DNA of 64,000 nucleotides from Plumapathes pennacea. Taxonomy: Eukaryota > Cnidaria > Anthozoa > Antipatharia > Myriopathidae. Numbering within the stretch: position 1 is the stretch's first letter; the number at the start of each line of letters is the position of its first letter. The notes beneath the pieces are model-generated. The model was not told the DNA's origin, ran no database searches, and was given only the letters and a program-made list of their open reading frames with translations. The translations under genes were made by a program, and so were the position numbers. Positions 33,211 to 44,554 of this stretch are shown here, piece by piece. The stretch is from NCBI GenBank assembly GCA_964036295.1, contig OZ038467.1:18635670-18699669 (forward strand), written 5' to 3'.

Positions 33211-33526
33211 ACGCAATCGATTCTTTTTTCAGCGCAAAAGTATACCACACACCATATTTTTTCTCCTTCCTTTGCGTGTAGCACTTGACTTCGAAGAAAT
33301 TATTGCGTCAAACTTTATTTAAACAGAGGCTTCTCTTGGTGAGCAGTACCAAAGTTAAAGTCCAAATCAATGGCAAAGCGAGGAAGTATCTGCAATTATC
33401 GTATTTCTAGTCTTAATAATTGACCGTGATGAGAGGGGAGCCTTTTGGAGAGAGGGTTATCAGAGGGTGGGGGGATAGTCTAGTAGAGCATTTACGGTAA
33501 TTTTTTTGTGTCGACATTAGTATATA

Positions 33527-34437
33527 CTAGCGGGACCCCCGTAAAATACGGGGATCGGATTTCTTTTTACCTAATATTTTTTGTCTTTTTTTTCCTTTTT
33601 AAATTCCATTTCAAGCATTTCTAACGCAGTTTACCGCGTCAAAGTACAAATTTCTGTAGTGCATGTATACCACTCAACCGCACTTGACTCGTCGAACCAC
33701 CGATCGGTCGACATCAAAATCTCCCCGTTTTTCAAACATGCGGCCATCCAGACACCTGACAGCTGAAATTCTTTTTCTAAAGTCAAACGGGATTCTCACC
33801 TTCAGTAATCGCGTCCCGTGGGCTTGGTTGAAAGGGTACGATCGAGATTTCTGGCTTACTTGTCCCGGCGCGTAAAATACGGGGATCGGATTTCTTTTTT
33901 CTAACCCTAACATCAAAATCTCTCTGTAGTCCATAACCACTCGACTGTACCACTCAGTGAATTGCCGGTCGATCGACAACAAAAGCTCCCCGTTTTTCGA
34001 AATTCTTTTCTTTCTTTTCTCCTTTTTGAATTCAATTTCGAGCATCTCAAACGCAGTTTACCGCGTCAAAGTACTAACGTCCCTGCAGTGCATGTACCAC
34101 TCGATCGTACTCGACTCGTCGAACCACCGATCGTCCGACATCAAAATCTTCCCGTTTTTCGAACATGCGGCAGCATCAGCCCCTTATCCAGACACCTGAC
34201 AGCTGAAATTCTATTTCTACACTAAGACGGAATTTTCACCTTCAATATTCGCATCCTCGGAAAGGCTACGGTCGAGAAGATTTCTGGCTTGCTATTCCCG
34301 GCGATTCAATTCGAATTGACGATATGGTAATTATGACTAACGAGTAGGCAAGCATTACTGTTGCGTCAGAAATTCAAACACATTATCTAATTACCGGTTT
34401 AATTTGTTACGTCACCAATCGAAATTATATCAATTTG

Positions 34438-34472
<35 letters not shown>

Positions 34473-34510
34473 AGCCGCGGTCAGCGGTTGCTTAGCGTAT
34501 TATCTCTATA
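33527..34510 (-). mobile_element. Short non-autonomous Helitron 1 of tandem array
   Basis: Minus-strand 3' end: hairpin CCCCGTA-TTT-TACGGGG (33537-33553), then GTCCCG, then CTAG (33527-33530), followed by T: the Helitron 3' signature. The other end has the (TG)n and GCTAAGCAACCGCTGACC block near the Helitron 5' end. An internal second, broken 3' end at about 33868-33905 shows it is a recombinant or nested copy. Confidence 0.75.
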
Positions 34511-35229
34511 CTAGCGGGACCCCCGTAAAATACGGGGATCGAATTTCTTTTTTCCTAATGTTTTATCTGTCTTTTTTTTCCTGTTTGAATTCCATTTTGA
34601 GCATCTCGAACGCACTATACTGTGTTCAAGTACAAACCTCTTTGAGCATTTACCATTCAACCGTATTCGACTCGTCAAACCACCGACTGATCGACATCAA
34701 ACTCTCTCTGTAGCACTCGACCCGTAGCACTCGGTGAATCGCCGATCGATCGACATTCGAAATCTCCCCGTTTTTAGAAACTCTTTCTTTCTTTTCTCCT
34801 TTTTGAATTCAATTTCGAGCATCTCAAACGCAGTTTACCGCGTCAAAATACAAATTTCCCTGTAGTGCATGTACCACTCGACCGTACTCGACTCGGCGAA
34901 CCACCGATCGTCTGACATCCAAACCTTCCCGTTTTTCGAACATGCGGCAGCATTACCCCGCCATCCAGTCAGTTGACACTCTGAAATTCTCTTTCTAAAC
35001 TCAAACGGAATTCTCACCTTCAGTAATCGCGTCCCGTGGGCTTGGTTGAAAGGCAGCGGTCGAGAGGATTTCTGGCCTGCTTTTCCCGGCGATTCAATTC
35101 GAATTGACGATACAGTAATTATGACTAACGATCGTACGCGAGCATTAATGTTGCGTCGAAATTCAAACCACGCATTATCTAATTACCGGTTTAATTTGTT
35201 ACGTCACCAATCGAAATTATATCAATTTG

Positions 35230-35266
<37 letters not shown>

Positions 35267-35307
35267 AGCCGCGGTCAGCGGTTGCTTAGCGTATTATTAT
35301 ATAGAGA
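34511..35307 (-). mobile_element. Short non-autonomous Helitron 2 of tandem array (797 bp)
   Basis: Complete copy on the minus strand: 5' end TCTCTATATAATAATACGC (at 35307), a (TG)n run (35233-35262), and a 3' hairpin plus CTAG (34511-34514). It is separated from Helitron 3 by only TA, so the two are head-to-tail. No transposase is encoded. Confidence 0.85.
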
Positions 35308-35309
35308 TA

Positions 35310-35809
35310 CTAGCGGGACCCCCGTAAAATACGGGGATCGGATTTCTTTTTTCCTAACATTTTTTCTGTTTTTTTTTTTTTTTTTTTTTTTTTTCCATTT
35401 CGAATTCCATTTTGAGCATTTCGAACGCAGTTTGCAGTGTCCAAGTACAAACGTCCCTGTAGTGCATGTACCACTCGATCATACTCGACTCGTCGAACCA
35501 CCGATCGTCCGACATCAAAATCTTCCCGTTTTTCGAACATGCCGCAGCATCAGCCCGACATCCAGCCACTTGATACTCTGAAATTCTTTTTCTAAACTCA
35601 AACGGAATTCTCACCTTCAGTAATCGCGTCCCGTGGGCTTTGTTGAGAAATTTCTGGCTTGCTTTTCCCGGCGATTCAGTTCGAATTGACGATATGGTAA
35701 TTATGACTAACGAGTAGGCAAGCATTACTGTTGCGTCATAAAATTTAAACCACGCATTATCTAATTACCGTTTTAATTTGTTACGTCACCAATCGAAATT
35801 ATCAATTTG

Positions 35810-35868
<59 letters not shown>

Positions 35869-35902
35869 AGCCGCGGTCAGCGGTTGCTAAGCGTATTATT
35901 AA
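35310..35902 (-). mobile_element. Short non-autonomous Helitron 3 of tandem array
   Basis: The 3' hairpin and CTAG are at 35310-35340 on the minus strand. The body matches Helitron 2 with an internal T-run (35369-35394), and the (CA)n block is longer (about 35814-35866). The 5' end stops at TAATAATACGC; the terminal TCTCTATA is lost at the border with the central segment. Confidence 0.8.
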
Positions 35903-36842
35903 ATGGTCGTGACTAAACTGGATACTCCAAAATCAGGTTTCCGAGTGAAGACTGGGACCAAAACAACGAGTTATCGGCGAAGTCGTCCGGAGCCGTTTAC
36001 GAACATTGTGGACAAAAAAACGACCTCGGTTCGTCTGAAGCATCTAACACCGGAAGACAGTCAAATAAAATTCGGCACTGGAAAGGTTTTAGAAGGAAAA
36101 AATTAGCTCGGGGAGAAAATACTAAAGAAGAAAGGCTTGTTATGGCTGATCTGGCACAGATGAATATTGACACCGAAGATAAAAAAATCCCACCGCGTGA
36201 ACTGTTCCGGAGAGCGATTGAAACGGCTTGTGTACGATCCTGTGTTTCTTGATCAGTCTTAACTCCAGAAGACGAACGCATTCACGATAAGACATGCTAT
36301 GATAAGACATTTAAGCATTTAAGATTTAAGCAAGTAAATAGGAACAAAAATGAAGCCCATAGAAGCCAACAGTTATAGACGGATCAGATTTCCAACGTAT
36401 CCTAAATTTATCCGTATTTACTGTATTAGGATGCTTATATAGATAAGTTATTTTCATCCAAAACCACTGTGTTCTCGAGCAAATGGCCGGCTGACCCGAA
36501 ATTTTACAAATAAACAGTAATATTGTCCTTTTCACGTTCACGACTACAATGCTTCTTGTGTATATCTGTTGACTGGTTACAGTTTCGACCCATGTCTTGA
36601 GCCGCTTCAGGTTTATTTGGAGTTGACCTCCACGTCCGCGTAAAAGGAACACAGGCGGCGCGACGCGGCCAGCCGAACGGACTTGCTAATGCACGCCAAG
36701 AACTTTCAAAACATCAACGTCACTGTCGTACTGTTTTCGGAACACGGTCCGAGCTGACGAAAATTTAATTTTTGATTCGGTCCCAGTTTCCTCTCGGAAA
36801 CCTGATTTTGGAGTATCCAGTTTAGTCACAACCATTATTATA
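35903..36842. other. Segment between divergent Helitrons, with terminal inverted repeat
   Basis: About 940 bp flanked on both sides by Helitron 5' ends. Its edges (35901-35962 and 36776-36838) are about 60-bp imperfect inverted repeats of each other, containing GGATACTCCAAAATCAGG. The middle is not repeated in the window. It may be captured host DNA or the inner part of a larger element. It contains one notable open frame (35917-36252). Confidence 0.6.
35917..36252 (+). CDS. Unrecognised 111-codon open frame in the inter-Helitron segment
   Basis: Open from just after a TAA to a TGA at 36250-36252. There is no ATG near the beginning; the only clear internal ATG is at 36142 (MADLAQMNIDTEDKK). 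The deduced sequence is hydrophilic and mixed-charge (KIRHWKGFRRKKLARGEN, then KIPPRELFRRAIETAC), with no low complexity, and looks more protein-like than the surrounding repeats. It could be a captured exon fragment. I recognise no family. Confidence 0.25.
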   Translation, partial: TGYSKIRFPSEDWDQNNELSAKSSGAVYEHCGQKNDLGSSEASNTGRQSNKIRHWKGFRRKKLARGENTKEERLVMADLAQMNIDTEDKKIPPRELFRRAIETACVRSCVS

Positions 36843-37617
36843 TCTCTATATAATAATACGCTAAGCAACCGCTGACCGCGGCTCATGTGTGTGTGTGTGT
36901 GTGTGTGTGTAACAAATTGATATTTTCGATTGGTGACGTAACAAATTAAACCGGTAATTAGACAATGTCGTGGTTTGAATTTCTGACGCAACATTAATGC
37001 TTGCCTACTCGTTAGTCATAATTACCATATCGTCAATTCGAACTGAATCGCCGGGAAAAGCAAGCCAGAAATCTCTCAACAAAGCCCACGGGACGCGATT
37101 ACTGAAGGTGAGAATTCCGTTTGAGTTTAGAAAAAGAATTTCAGAGTATCAAGTGACTGGATGTCGGGCTGATGCTGCGGCATGTTCGAAAAACGGGAAG
37201 ATTTTGATGTCGGACGATCGGTGGTTCGACGAGTCGAGTATGATCGAGTGGTACATGCACTACAGGGACGTTTGTACTTGGACACTGCAAACTGCGTTCG
37301 AAATGCTCAAAATGGAATTCGAAATGGAAAAAGAATTTCAGAGTGTCAAATGTCTGGATGGCGGGCTGATGCTGCCGCATGTTCGAAAAACGGGGAGATT
37401 TTAATGTCGGACGATCGGTGGTTCGACGAGTCGAGTATGATCGAGTGGTACATGCACTACAGGGACGTTTGTACTTTGACGCGGTAAACAGTCGAATACG
37501 GTTGAAATTGAGTTCGAGATGCTCAAATTGGAATTCAAAAAGGAAAAAAAGACAAAAAATATTAGGAAAAAAGAAATTCGATCACCCGATCCCCGTATTT
37601 TACGGGGGTCCTGCTAG
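36843..37617 (+). mobile_element. Complete short non-autonomous Helitron 4 (775 bp), opposite orientation
   Basis: 5' end TCTCTATATAATAATACGC at 36843, preceded by A. 3' hairpin CCCCGTA (37591-37597), TTT, TACGGGG (37601-37607), then GTCCTG, CTAG (37614-37617), and T at 37618. A-[TC...CTAG]-T with a hairpin 6 nt before the end is the full Helitron diagnostic set. A (TG)n run follows GGCTCATG near the 5' end. The frame at 36997-37404 (SDDRWFDESS motif, partly duplicated) recurs in the other copies but shows no recognisable enzyme. Confidence 0.9.
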
Positions 37618-37892
37618 TTATATAGAGATTCCGCGCATTTTGGCGGGAAGTTTAAAATTTTGGCAGGTTCCCCATTTCGCGGCCAAGAATGCTGAGGAAC
37701 TTGTATTAACCAATCAGAAGGCATAGCAAACGCAAAACCAACACAATCACACGATTACTCGATTATTCGACACTCACCCGAAACTTAAACATCTGTAGTG
37801 TAACATTGGAAACGAGGAACCTACCAGGTAGCCAGAAACCAGGGCAGAAGCTAGACCGTTACACACTGGTGAAGCTGGGGGGGGGGGGGGGG

Positions 37893-38550
37893 GGTTTAAA
37901 ACGAAGCGAGAGGGTCCGGGGGCATGCTCCCCCGGGAAAATGTGAAACTTGAGTCCTCAGAAATGGCTAGAAATTATATTAATTTCAAAATTGTCATGTT
38001 TTCGTCATGGAGTTTTGTCGACTGGGCAGAATCGCTATATTAGAAAGAAAACATCAGAGGTACTCTAGCCATGACACTCACGCAACACATGTTGGAACAG
38101 GATCATTGTGTGTGTGTGTTTGTGGGGGGGGGGGGGGGGGGTATTTAGCGCGGTCCCACGCTAGAAATTGAGCGTGGTCGTTATAACAGAAATTACATAA
38201 GCCCAGAGTTAAAAAAAATGCCCACGTTGTCAACACATGGAAGACGAAAAACATTTCCTCCTCAAATGTCAATTGTATGCCGACAAGCGTAAACGCTCTT
38301 TTTCAAGAAATTAACAAGTCAGTGATCAACTACAAAGAACTTATTTCACCCCAAAACCACAACACGGAAATAGCAAAATATATACACGAGTGTTTTCAAA
38401 TGAGGATAAACATATAGCTTTTACAAATTTATCACAATACACATATCTAATGTTACGTAATACTACCTATACTATTAGCGAAAAAAAAAACCTACGTACA
38501 GTCAGTCATATGGTTCTCTAATAAAAGTTGTCTTGTCTTGTCTTGTCTTG
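37893..38550. repeat. GC-hairpin repeat plus LINE tail, unit 6
   Basis: After a G-run (about 37877-37894) comes the ACGAAGCGAGAGGGTCC block with a 7-bp-stem hairpin at 37916-37935, then (GT)n and a G-run (38107-38142). The LINE 3' end follows, with CPRCQHMEDEKHF-type coding and a TTGTC tail at about 38528-38552. Collinear with 20020-20680 and 55882-56535. Confidence 0.7.
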
Positions 38551-38794
38551 TCCTGTGAAGAATCCATGCCAGCTGACAGACCTCACAGACATACAGCTAT
38601 CTGCGTGGTTGAATGACTTTGTTGCTGATTACGAAGAAGTTTAAGAGTGATTACAAAACCGGTTGATTAAGTCGTGGACATGGGGATATGTCCTCTCTTA
38701 AAGTCCAACGTTGAGTGCGTATTGATCTCTGATCACCCAAACCGACGCTGACCGAACGCCAACGTTTACACACTATCCTACGAAAAACCCATCG

Positions 38795-38966
38795 CAAGGC
38801 ACTGGGACGAGTTTTATCAGTCCACGAGAAATCGGCGCGAACATACGGGTTCTTTCCCAGGCCTGGTCAACAAGCTCGCGTTCGTGTGCACGTGAATCAG
38901 TGTTGTGAAACTTGTGTCGTTGCTGTCACAGTTATTAGAGAATATGTACGATTTATAAAGGTAAGT
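38795..38966 (+). promoter_or_regulatory. Unit 6 conserved 5' segment with splice donor
   Basis: Putative first exon ending TTATAAAG|GTAAGTAAG (GT at 38961-38962). The CCAATCAG box (about 37710-37719) is now 1.1 kb away because the LINE-tail block lies between. Confidence 0.45.
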
Positions 38967-39942
38967 AAGTGAGATATATCTGTCAAACAAGAGCCTGTAA
39001 TATAAGACAGGCTTAGACAGTTCAAGATGTCAGTTATTTCGTTCTAGTGTCAACATTCAAAAGATGCAACGGCTGGCACAGGTTTTCCAAGCTTGTATGT
39101 GTTCAGCATAGCTGTGTTATTTCTCCGTCGCTTATTCTTGTACTGTTTGGCGTTTTATTCTAAAGTAGTGTGTGCCTTTTCCGTGTCCTCGTGTACCGAC
39201 CAGAGTAGATTGTATGAAACCCCTGCTATCCAGCGAATGAAGTTTATCCGTTGCACATACAAGTTCGGTTGTTTGAAGCTTGGATAGCTCTAATCCAGTC
39301 GTTATCCAGCGGATACATTTATCCGCGCCGAGAAGGTCGTATAACTTTTAATCCTCCAAATAAAAATGTGGATAAAGAAGCATTCGAATTTAATTACATT
39401 TCCAAACTGGACGGCATGTGACGTGTTTTAAATGGGAGGTTTTATCGTGACGTATTTCCGTTGGCTCGCATCACCTGGGCATCAAAAGTTGTGAAGAGTT
39501 TGCTTATAACTGGAAGTTCAAAAATTGTTCCAGAAACTATATTATTTTTTGGAAAAATTCGTAATAAAAGAGATAAAAATGCAAATAAAATTTCCAAGCA
39601 GATCTCCAAACTTGCACATTTCAAAAGAAACCTGGCATGGCCAAGAACCCTGAGAGGATGAGAATTGTCGAAAAAATATAGGTTTCTTCTGGAGATGAAA
39701 GTGTCTGAAGATGCAGTAAACACTGCATACAAGTACAACTATCTAATTGCAGTGTACACAAGAAATTTAAAACTTTATCAATGCCACCAATCTGTCAAAT
39801 AGCATGAAAACTAGCTAAGCAGGCTGACTATGTTCCCTGAACATGCAATTTTATTTTTGGGAGGTTTTATATTGACGTAATTCCGTTTGTTCAAATTGGC
39901 TAGCTGTCAAGGTGTTCACATCGCCTGTGTATTTGCGCTTAA

Positions 39943-40131
39943 CCCTTTCACTTCCAAGAGTGATCAACTTCAATTTTCTCCTTCAGTTTATCACTAGAAA
40001 TATAAAGTAAGAACTTGGCTTTTGATAGCTTGCTCAGATAATAGCTGATTCAACTATGAATTCTCGTTACACCACTCATATTTTCTTAAAAAGTTGGGAG
40101 AATTTGAATTTTCAGCTTGGGAGCGAAAGCG
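39943..40131. mobile_element. TTAA-type MITE, best-preserved copy (unit 6)
   Basis: 189 bp flanked by TTAA at 39939-39942 and 40132-40135. The ends CCCTTTCACTTCCAAG and CTTGGGAGCGAAAGC are inverted repeats. A TTAA target duplication is typical of piggyBac- and Kolobok-type transposases; family not decided. Confidence 0.75.
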
Positions 40132-41075
40132 TTAAATGATGGCTCTTTGATGGCTAAAAGTTGTATCAAAAACGAAAATTTTTGTGTGAAAATTGAGAAT
40201 GGCGAAAAATGAATAGCATTTCTGGATGTGGGCACAGAGATATGGATACACAAGGAAGAGAAGACACAATTTCATGGATCTCGAAACTCGGAGCAGCACA
40301 AATAAGCCTTTAATGGCCGTGAGAAGGTGCTTGAGGATGCAGTAATCACTGCACATACGTAAAAATTCAATTGTCATCAATGGCTTTGAAAACAAGTCAC
40401 AGCATACAAAACAAATTAAAGTGTACATGCCATTCCTTAACATCAGGAAAAGATTCCATAAAACCTCTCATAAACATTGACAAGTCGTGACAGGTATCGT
40501 TTGGGGAAAATAGAAGGAATGAAAAGGTACTGTGCAAGTCACAAATTAAATCAGTTCGAAGCCCAGAGGAAATGTACCTGCCATTTTATGACGTCCAAAA
40601 AAAAGCCTCCCACAGCTTTACATGACAGAATGTTTTATCCGATATTGAAATGAACATACAAGTATCTCATAACATGGCAATTTGCAAGTGTAGTGCTGTA
40701 CACGTACCCTTGAAACTTATGAAGTTGATACACTAATATGCAGTGGAGCTAGATAACCCCTGCCCTAGCTTTTTGAAACAGTATATAAAATGGATAGACA
40801 AATATGCAGTCAAGCTAGACCATGCTACCCCTTAGTTTGATGTAGCTTTTGTTGTAGTGGTAATATGTGGTGACTTGAAAGTGCATTTGTCATTTTACCA
40901 GAAATACTGCCATATCCAATAATGTATATCAACTTTAATATAAACTTGATTTTAAATTTATGTGGAGGGGTGGTCTAACCCCACTTTGTATCCACGCATC
41001 CATTTGAAGATAGGAGAAGGAGGGGGGAGGGTCCATCATGTCCACTACTTTTGCAAAGAAGAGAGTGGACTGACC

Positions 41076-41150
41076 ATGAACCAATTTGTACACACAGGAG
41101 AAAAATCCACAAGAGTGATAGATGCGGTAAAACTTTTCCACAGAAGGTGA
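41076..41150 (+). other. Short upstream ORF of zinc-finger gene 6
   Basis: The conserved MNQ start here reads 24 codons and stops at 41150, well before the finger frame. Downstream, in the finger frame, CGK has become CG-stop (GGTTAAGC, about 41216), so no upstream start can reach the array in frame. Confidence 0.5.
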
Positions 41151-41241
41151 ACCTGGCCCTGTACCAACTTGTACATACTGTACTGGAGAAAATCTCGACA
41201 AGTGTGATAAATGTGGTTAAGCTTTTGCATATAAGAAGAAC

Positions 41242-42573
41242 ATGGCCAAACAACTTGTTAGTACAAGAGAGAAGCTCCACAAGTGTGCTAAATGTGGTAA
41301 AGCTTTTACATTGAAGTCTGACTTAACTCACCACAAACTTCGACACACGGGAGAGAAACCCCACAAGTGTGAAAAATGTGGTAAAGTTTTTACACGGAAG
41401 GGTCACCTGGCCACGCACCAACTTTTACACACAGGAGAGAAGCCCCACAAGTGTGATAAATGTGGTAAAGCTTTTACACAGAAGGGTAGCCTGGCCATGC
41501 ACCAACTTGTACACACAGGAGAGAAGCCCCACAAGTGTGATAAATGTGGTAAAGCTTTTACACAGAAGGGTAGCCTGGCCATGCACCAACTTGTACATAC
41601 AGGAGAAAAACCCCACAAGTGTGACAAATGTGGTAAAGATTTTACACAGAAGAGTAGCCTGGCCAAGCACCAACTTGTACATACAGGAGAGAAGCCCCAC
41701 AAGTGTGACAAATGCTGTAAAGCTTTTGCATGGAAGAGTGACCTGGCCAAGCATCAACTTGTACACACAGGAGAAAAACCCCACAAGTGTGACGAATGCG
41801 GTAAAGCTTTTGCATGGAAGAGTGACCTGGCCAAGCATCAACTTGTGCACACAGGAGAAAAACCCCACAAGTGTGACAAATGCGGTAAAGCTTTTACACA
41901 GAAGAGTAACCTGGCCAGGCACCAACTTGTACATACAGGAGAAAAACCCCACAAGCGTGATAAATGTGGTAAAGCTTTTGCGCATAAGAGTAACCTGGCC
42001 AAACATCGACTTGTACATAGAGCTGATAAGCCCCATAAGTGTGACAAATGTGGTAAAGCTTTTACACTTAAAGGTAGATTGGCCAGGCACCAACTTGTTC
42101 ATACAGGGGAAAAGCCTCACAAGTGTGACAAATGTGCTAAAACTTTTACACACAAAAGTAGCCTGGCCACACATCAGCCTGTACATACAGGAGAGAAGCT
42201 TCACAAGTGTGATAAATGTGATAAAGCTTCTAGAGACAAGAGTAACCTGGCCACTCACCAACTTGTACATACAGGAGAAAAACCCCACAAGTGTGACAAA
42301 TGTGGTAAAGCTTTTACACGGAAATATAGTGTAATCCAGCACCAATGTGTACACACACCTAACAAGAAACTTCAACACAATAAAGAAAAGTGCTACACAT
42401 GTGAAATATGCAGTGAAACCTTCACTGTTAAAGACAAACTGTCACAACACTTTTTGAAGCACAGAGATGAAGACCTTTACAGGTTTTATAAGTATGCTTA
42501 TGAGTGTGATGTGTGTTGTGAATATTTTGCTCTTCAGGAAGACATGCAGGAGCATGTTCAAAGTCATAACTAA
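41242..42573 (+). CDS. C2H2 zinc-finger protein 6
   Basis: 443 residues: thirteen fingers from C15 to H371, then the C-terminal pair at C387-H407 and C422-H442, ending SHN. Finger 9 has lost its first Cys (HKRDKC). Finger 12 has Ser for the core Phe (CDKASRDK). Fingers 3 and 4 are near copies (QKGSLAM), as are 6 and 7 (WKSDLAK). The first two fingers resemble genes 3 and 5; the last four (TLKGRLA, CAKTFTHKS, HQPVH, RKYSVIQ) resemble genes 4 and 8, so the gene looks like a recombinant between subgroups. The start at 41242 is the only one that reaches the array, because a TAA lies 25 bp upstream in frame. Confidence 0.8.
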   Translation: MAKQLVSTREKLHKCAKCGKAFTLKSDLTHHKLRHTGEKPHKCEKCGKVFTRKGHLATHQLLHTGEKPHKCDKCGKAFTQKGSLAMHQLVHTGEKPHKCDKCGKAFTQKGSLAMHQLVHTGEKPHKCDKCGKDFTQKSSLAKHQLVHTGEKPHKCDKCCKAFAWKSDLAKHQLVHTGEKPHKCDECGKAFAWKSDLAKHQLVHTGEKPHKCDKCGKAFTQKSNLARHQLVHTGEKPHKRDKCGKAFAHKSNLAKHRLVHRADKPHKCDKCGKAFTLKGRLARHQLVHTGEKPHKCDKCAKTFTHKSSLATHQPVHTGEKLHKCDKCDKASRDKSNLATHQLVHTGEKPHKCDKCGKAFTRKYSVIQHQCVHTPNKKLQHNKEKCYTCEICSETFTVKDKLSQHFLKHRDEDLYRFYKYAYECDVCCEYFALQEDMQEHVQSHN

Positions 42574-42987
42574 AACATAGCAGCGAAAACAGTAAAATGG
42601 TAAAACAATTTTTCAGGTTTACTTGTCCATAGCATAAGGCGAGTTTCATAAAACTTTGAGGCAAGTAGGGCATCACTCTCCCACATGAATCTTGAATCAG
42701 AGACATTTACTCGATAGTAATAATGCCTTTTTTTGCGTTTGGGGTGTTCTCAAGAAAAATGTAGCAATTCTGAATATAAAAAGATGCCGGAGCACTGACT
42801 CATCTTGTGCTAATGTCCCCGTAGCCTCAGTTTGGTGAAGCTCGCCCATGCCATCCGCAAGATCATTCATTTATGAATTTGATGTATGGGCCGTATGTTG
42901 AAAACATGATTATACAAAATGTAATACCTTTTTGACCTGCTACATGTATGGCATTTCCCATGGAAATCTCATCAATCTTTGTTGAAC

Positions 42988-43555
42988 TAGACTGGCGTTG
43001 CCAGTGAGTTCGCGGCGTTAGTTGGGTCGAGAGCAGAATAAACTAAAATGGAAAGCAAGGACAATGAGCGGAACTTCCGGGAGACTTCCAGTTTCTCACA
43101 GTATAGAGAACTTGGCTTTTGACGCCTTGCTTAAATGAAACCTGATTAAACCATAAATTTATCATTACAACATTCATACACTTGGTTCTTAAAGGTTGAG
43201 TGACTCTGCATTTTGAGCTTAGAAGCGAAACGGCTACCCACCGAGTAAATCTGAGTAATGCGTGACTTATTTTTGACAGTTTGACCTCGAACACTTAATT
43301 CTAATCAGAGGCCACGATTAATCCAGCCTTCGCTTCAATACTAGTCTGTCTTGTTTTTTAACTGAATGCGTTTCACTTCTATTAGGCTTTCGAGTTTTCG
43401 TGCTTTGTAACAAATATAAAATTGAAAGCGGCGAGGAATGTAACGCGAGACATGTTTAAAATATTATTGCGGTTTTGTTCACAGTGTGTTCAGTCCATTT
43501 GCGACTGCAAACTTAATACTCGGGACTATTTCGGTGTATTTTTCATTTCTGGTTT
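42988..43555. repeat. Insertion in the 3' flank of unit 6
   Basis: Other units read directly from GTTGAATTAGTGACTGG to GTAATTTCTGTATACATTTTG; here about 570 bp intervene. About 43065-43240 is a diverged copy of the TTAA-type MITE body (GAACTTGGCTTTTGA...TTTTGAGCTTAGAAGCGAAA). The rest is unrecognised and without a gene. Confidence 0.5.
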
Positions 43556-44554
43556 CTTGTAATTTCTGTATACATTTTGATATTTCTGAATCTAACAAAG
43601 CCTGAGGTTATGATAGTAATATCATGTTGAATAATGTTGAATAATTTGCATCACATGTTGAATAATTTGTGGGTCATGCAACATCAGCTGTAAAAGGCCT
43701 GTTGTAAACAAGCAATAATGATTATCTGTAATTTTGATAGGCCATGTTTGAAAACAGTATGTGCAGTGTAAATAACCTAAGTTTGCACTTTACAGGTTTG
43801 GTTTTAGGATTATTTTCCTATATAGTCAAGGAACTTGCTGAAAGAACATTGTGTTTTTGACATTCTTAGTTACGTTATTCCATGTTTTGTTACTGTTATT
43901 TATGGTTGGTGTTTATGATTGCATCTAGTTTTGCATCTGTTGATTCTGACTTTTGACACCACCCCTAGTTGCAGTCCTGGGCAATGATTTGTTGCTTTCA
44001 GGATATGGCATGGCATCCAAAAAGAATTAATATGTATGGAGAAGATACACTGTAGTAGATAAGTTGCTATCAAGCAATGTCCTCCCAACTACGGTTATGC
44101 GAGATTACACCAAAATCAGCGCAGCAATCACTATCTTTAGATATTCTAGTTTATATGCAATAAATTCTGGTGCTCGAAGTCGACAGGTGAAAATATGAGG
44201 GGAGGGGAGGGGAGGGAGGTTATTTAAAAAATTTACCGCGATAAGAGGGAAACCTATGGAAGAGAGGGGTTTATTAGAAACTGGGGAGGGAGAGTTTACT
44301 AGAGCATTTATGGTAATTTTCTGTGTTGACGGTTGAAATACGAAGCATTTTTTGGGTGCATTTTGGTGGGAATTAGTTTAAAATTTTGGCAGGTTCTGCA
44401 GCTCGCAGTCTAGAATGCTGACGAACTTGTTTTAACCAATCAGAAGGCATAGCAAACGCAAGATCAAAACAATCACACAATTACTCGACACATCTTACCC
44501 ATTCGGCTAATACATGAGAGTACCCCCTCCCCCCACCGGGACGAATAACCCATC

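Larger units (their letters stand above)
25289..33374. repeat. Segmental duplication, copy B (partner 12624-20002)
   Basis: Collinear and near-identical with 12624-20002, including the same 5' segment, MITE, zinc-finger gene (5 against 3), 3' flank and family Z element. Differences include one extra finger and altered finger order in the gene, an A-run at about 32436-32455, and a 570-bp insertion at 32641-33210. Confidence 0.85.
31566..33410 (+). mobile_element. Family Z repeat, most complete copy
   Basis: Runs from TCCCTGAGCGTGTGCG to CGTATTTCTAG followed by T. Both flanks are unit DNA: left GAAAATATAAGAGGG, right TTAATAATTGACCGTGATG as in unit 1 at 424-438. This fixes the insertion limits. 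It contains the coiled-coil ORF relic (31799-32213) and a secondary 570-bp insertion (32641-33210). Confidence 0.65.

Noticed and set aside
35354-35725. Coding potential of the short Helitrons (frame with SDDRWFDESSMIEWYMHYRD)
   Set aside because: It recurs in all copies, but it is too short for any replicase part, overlaps poly-A/T tracts, and is duplicated internally in copy 4. Most likely non-coding Helitron DNA.
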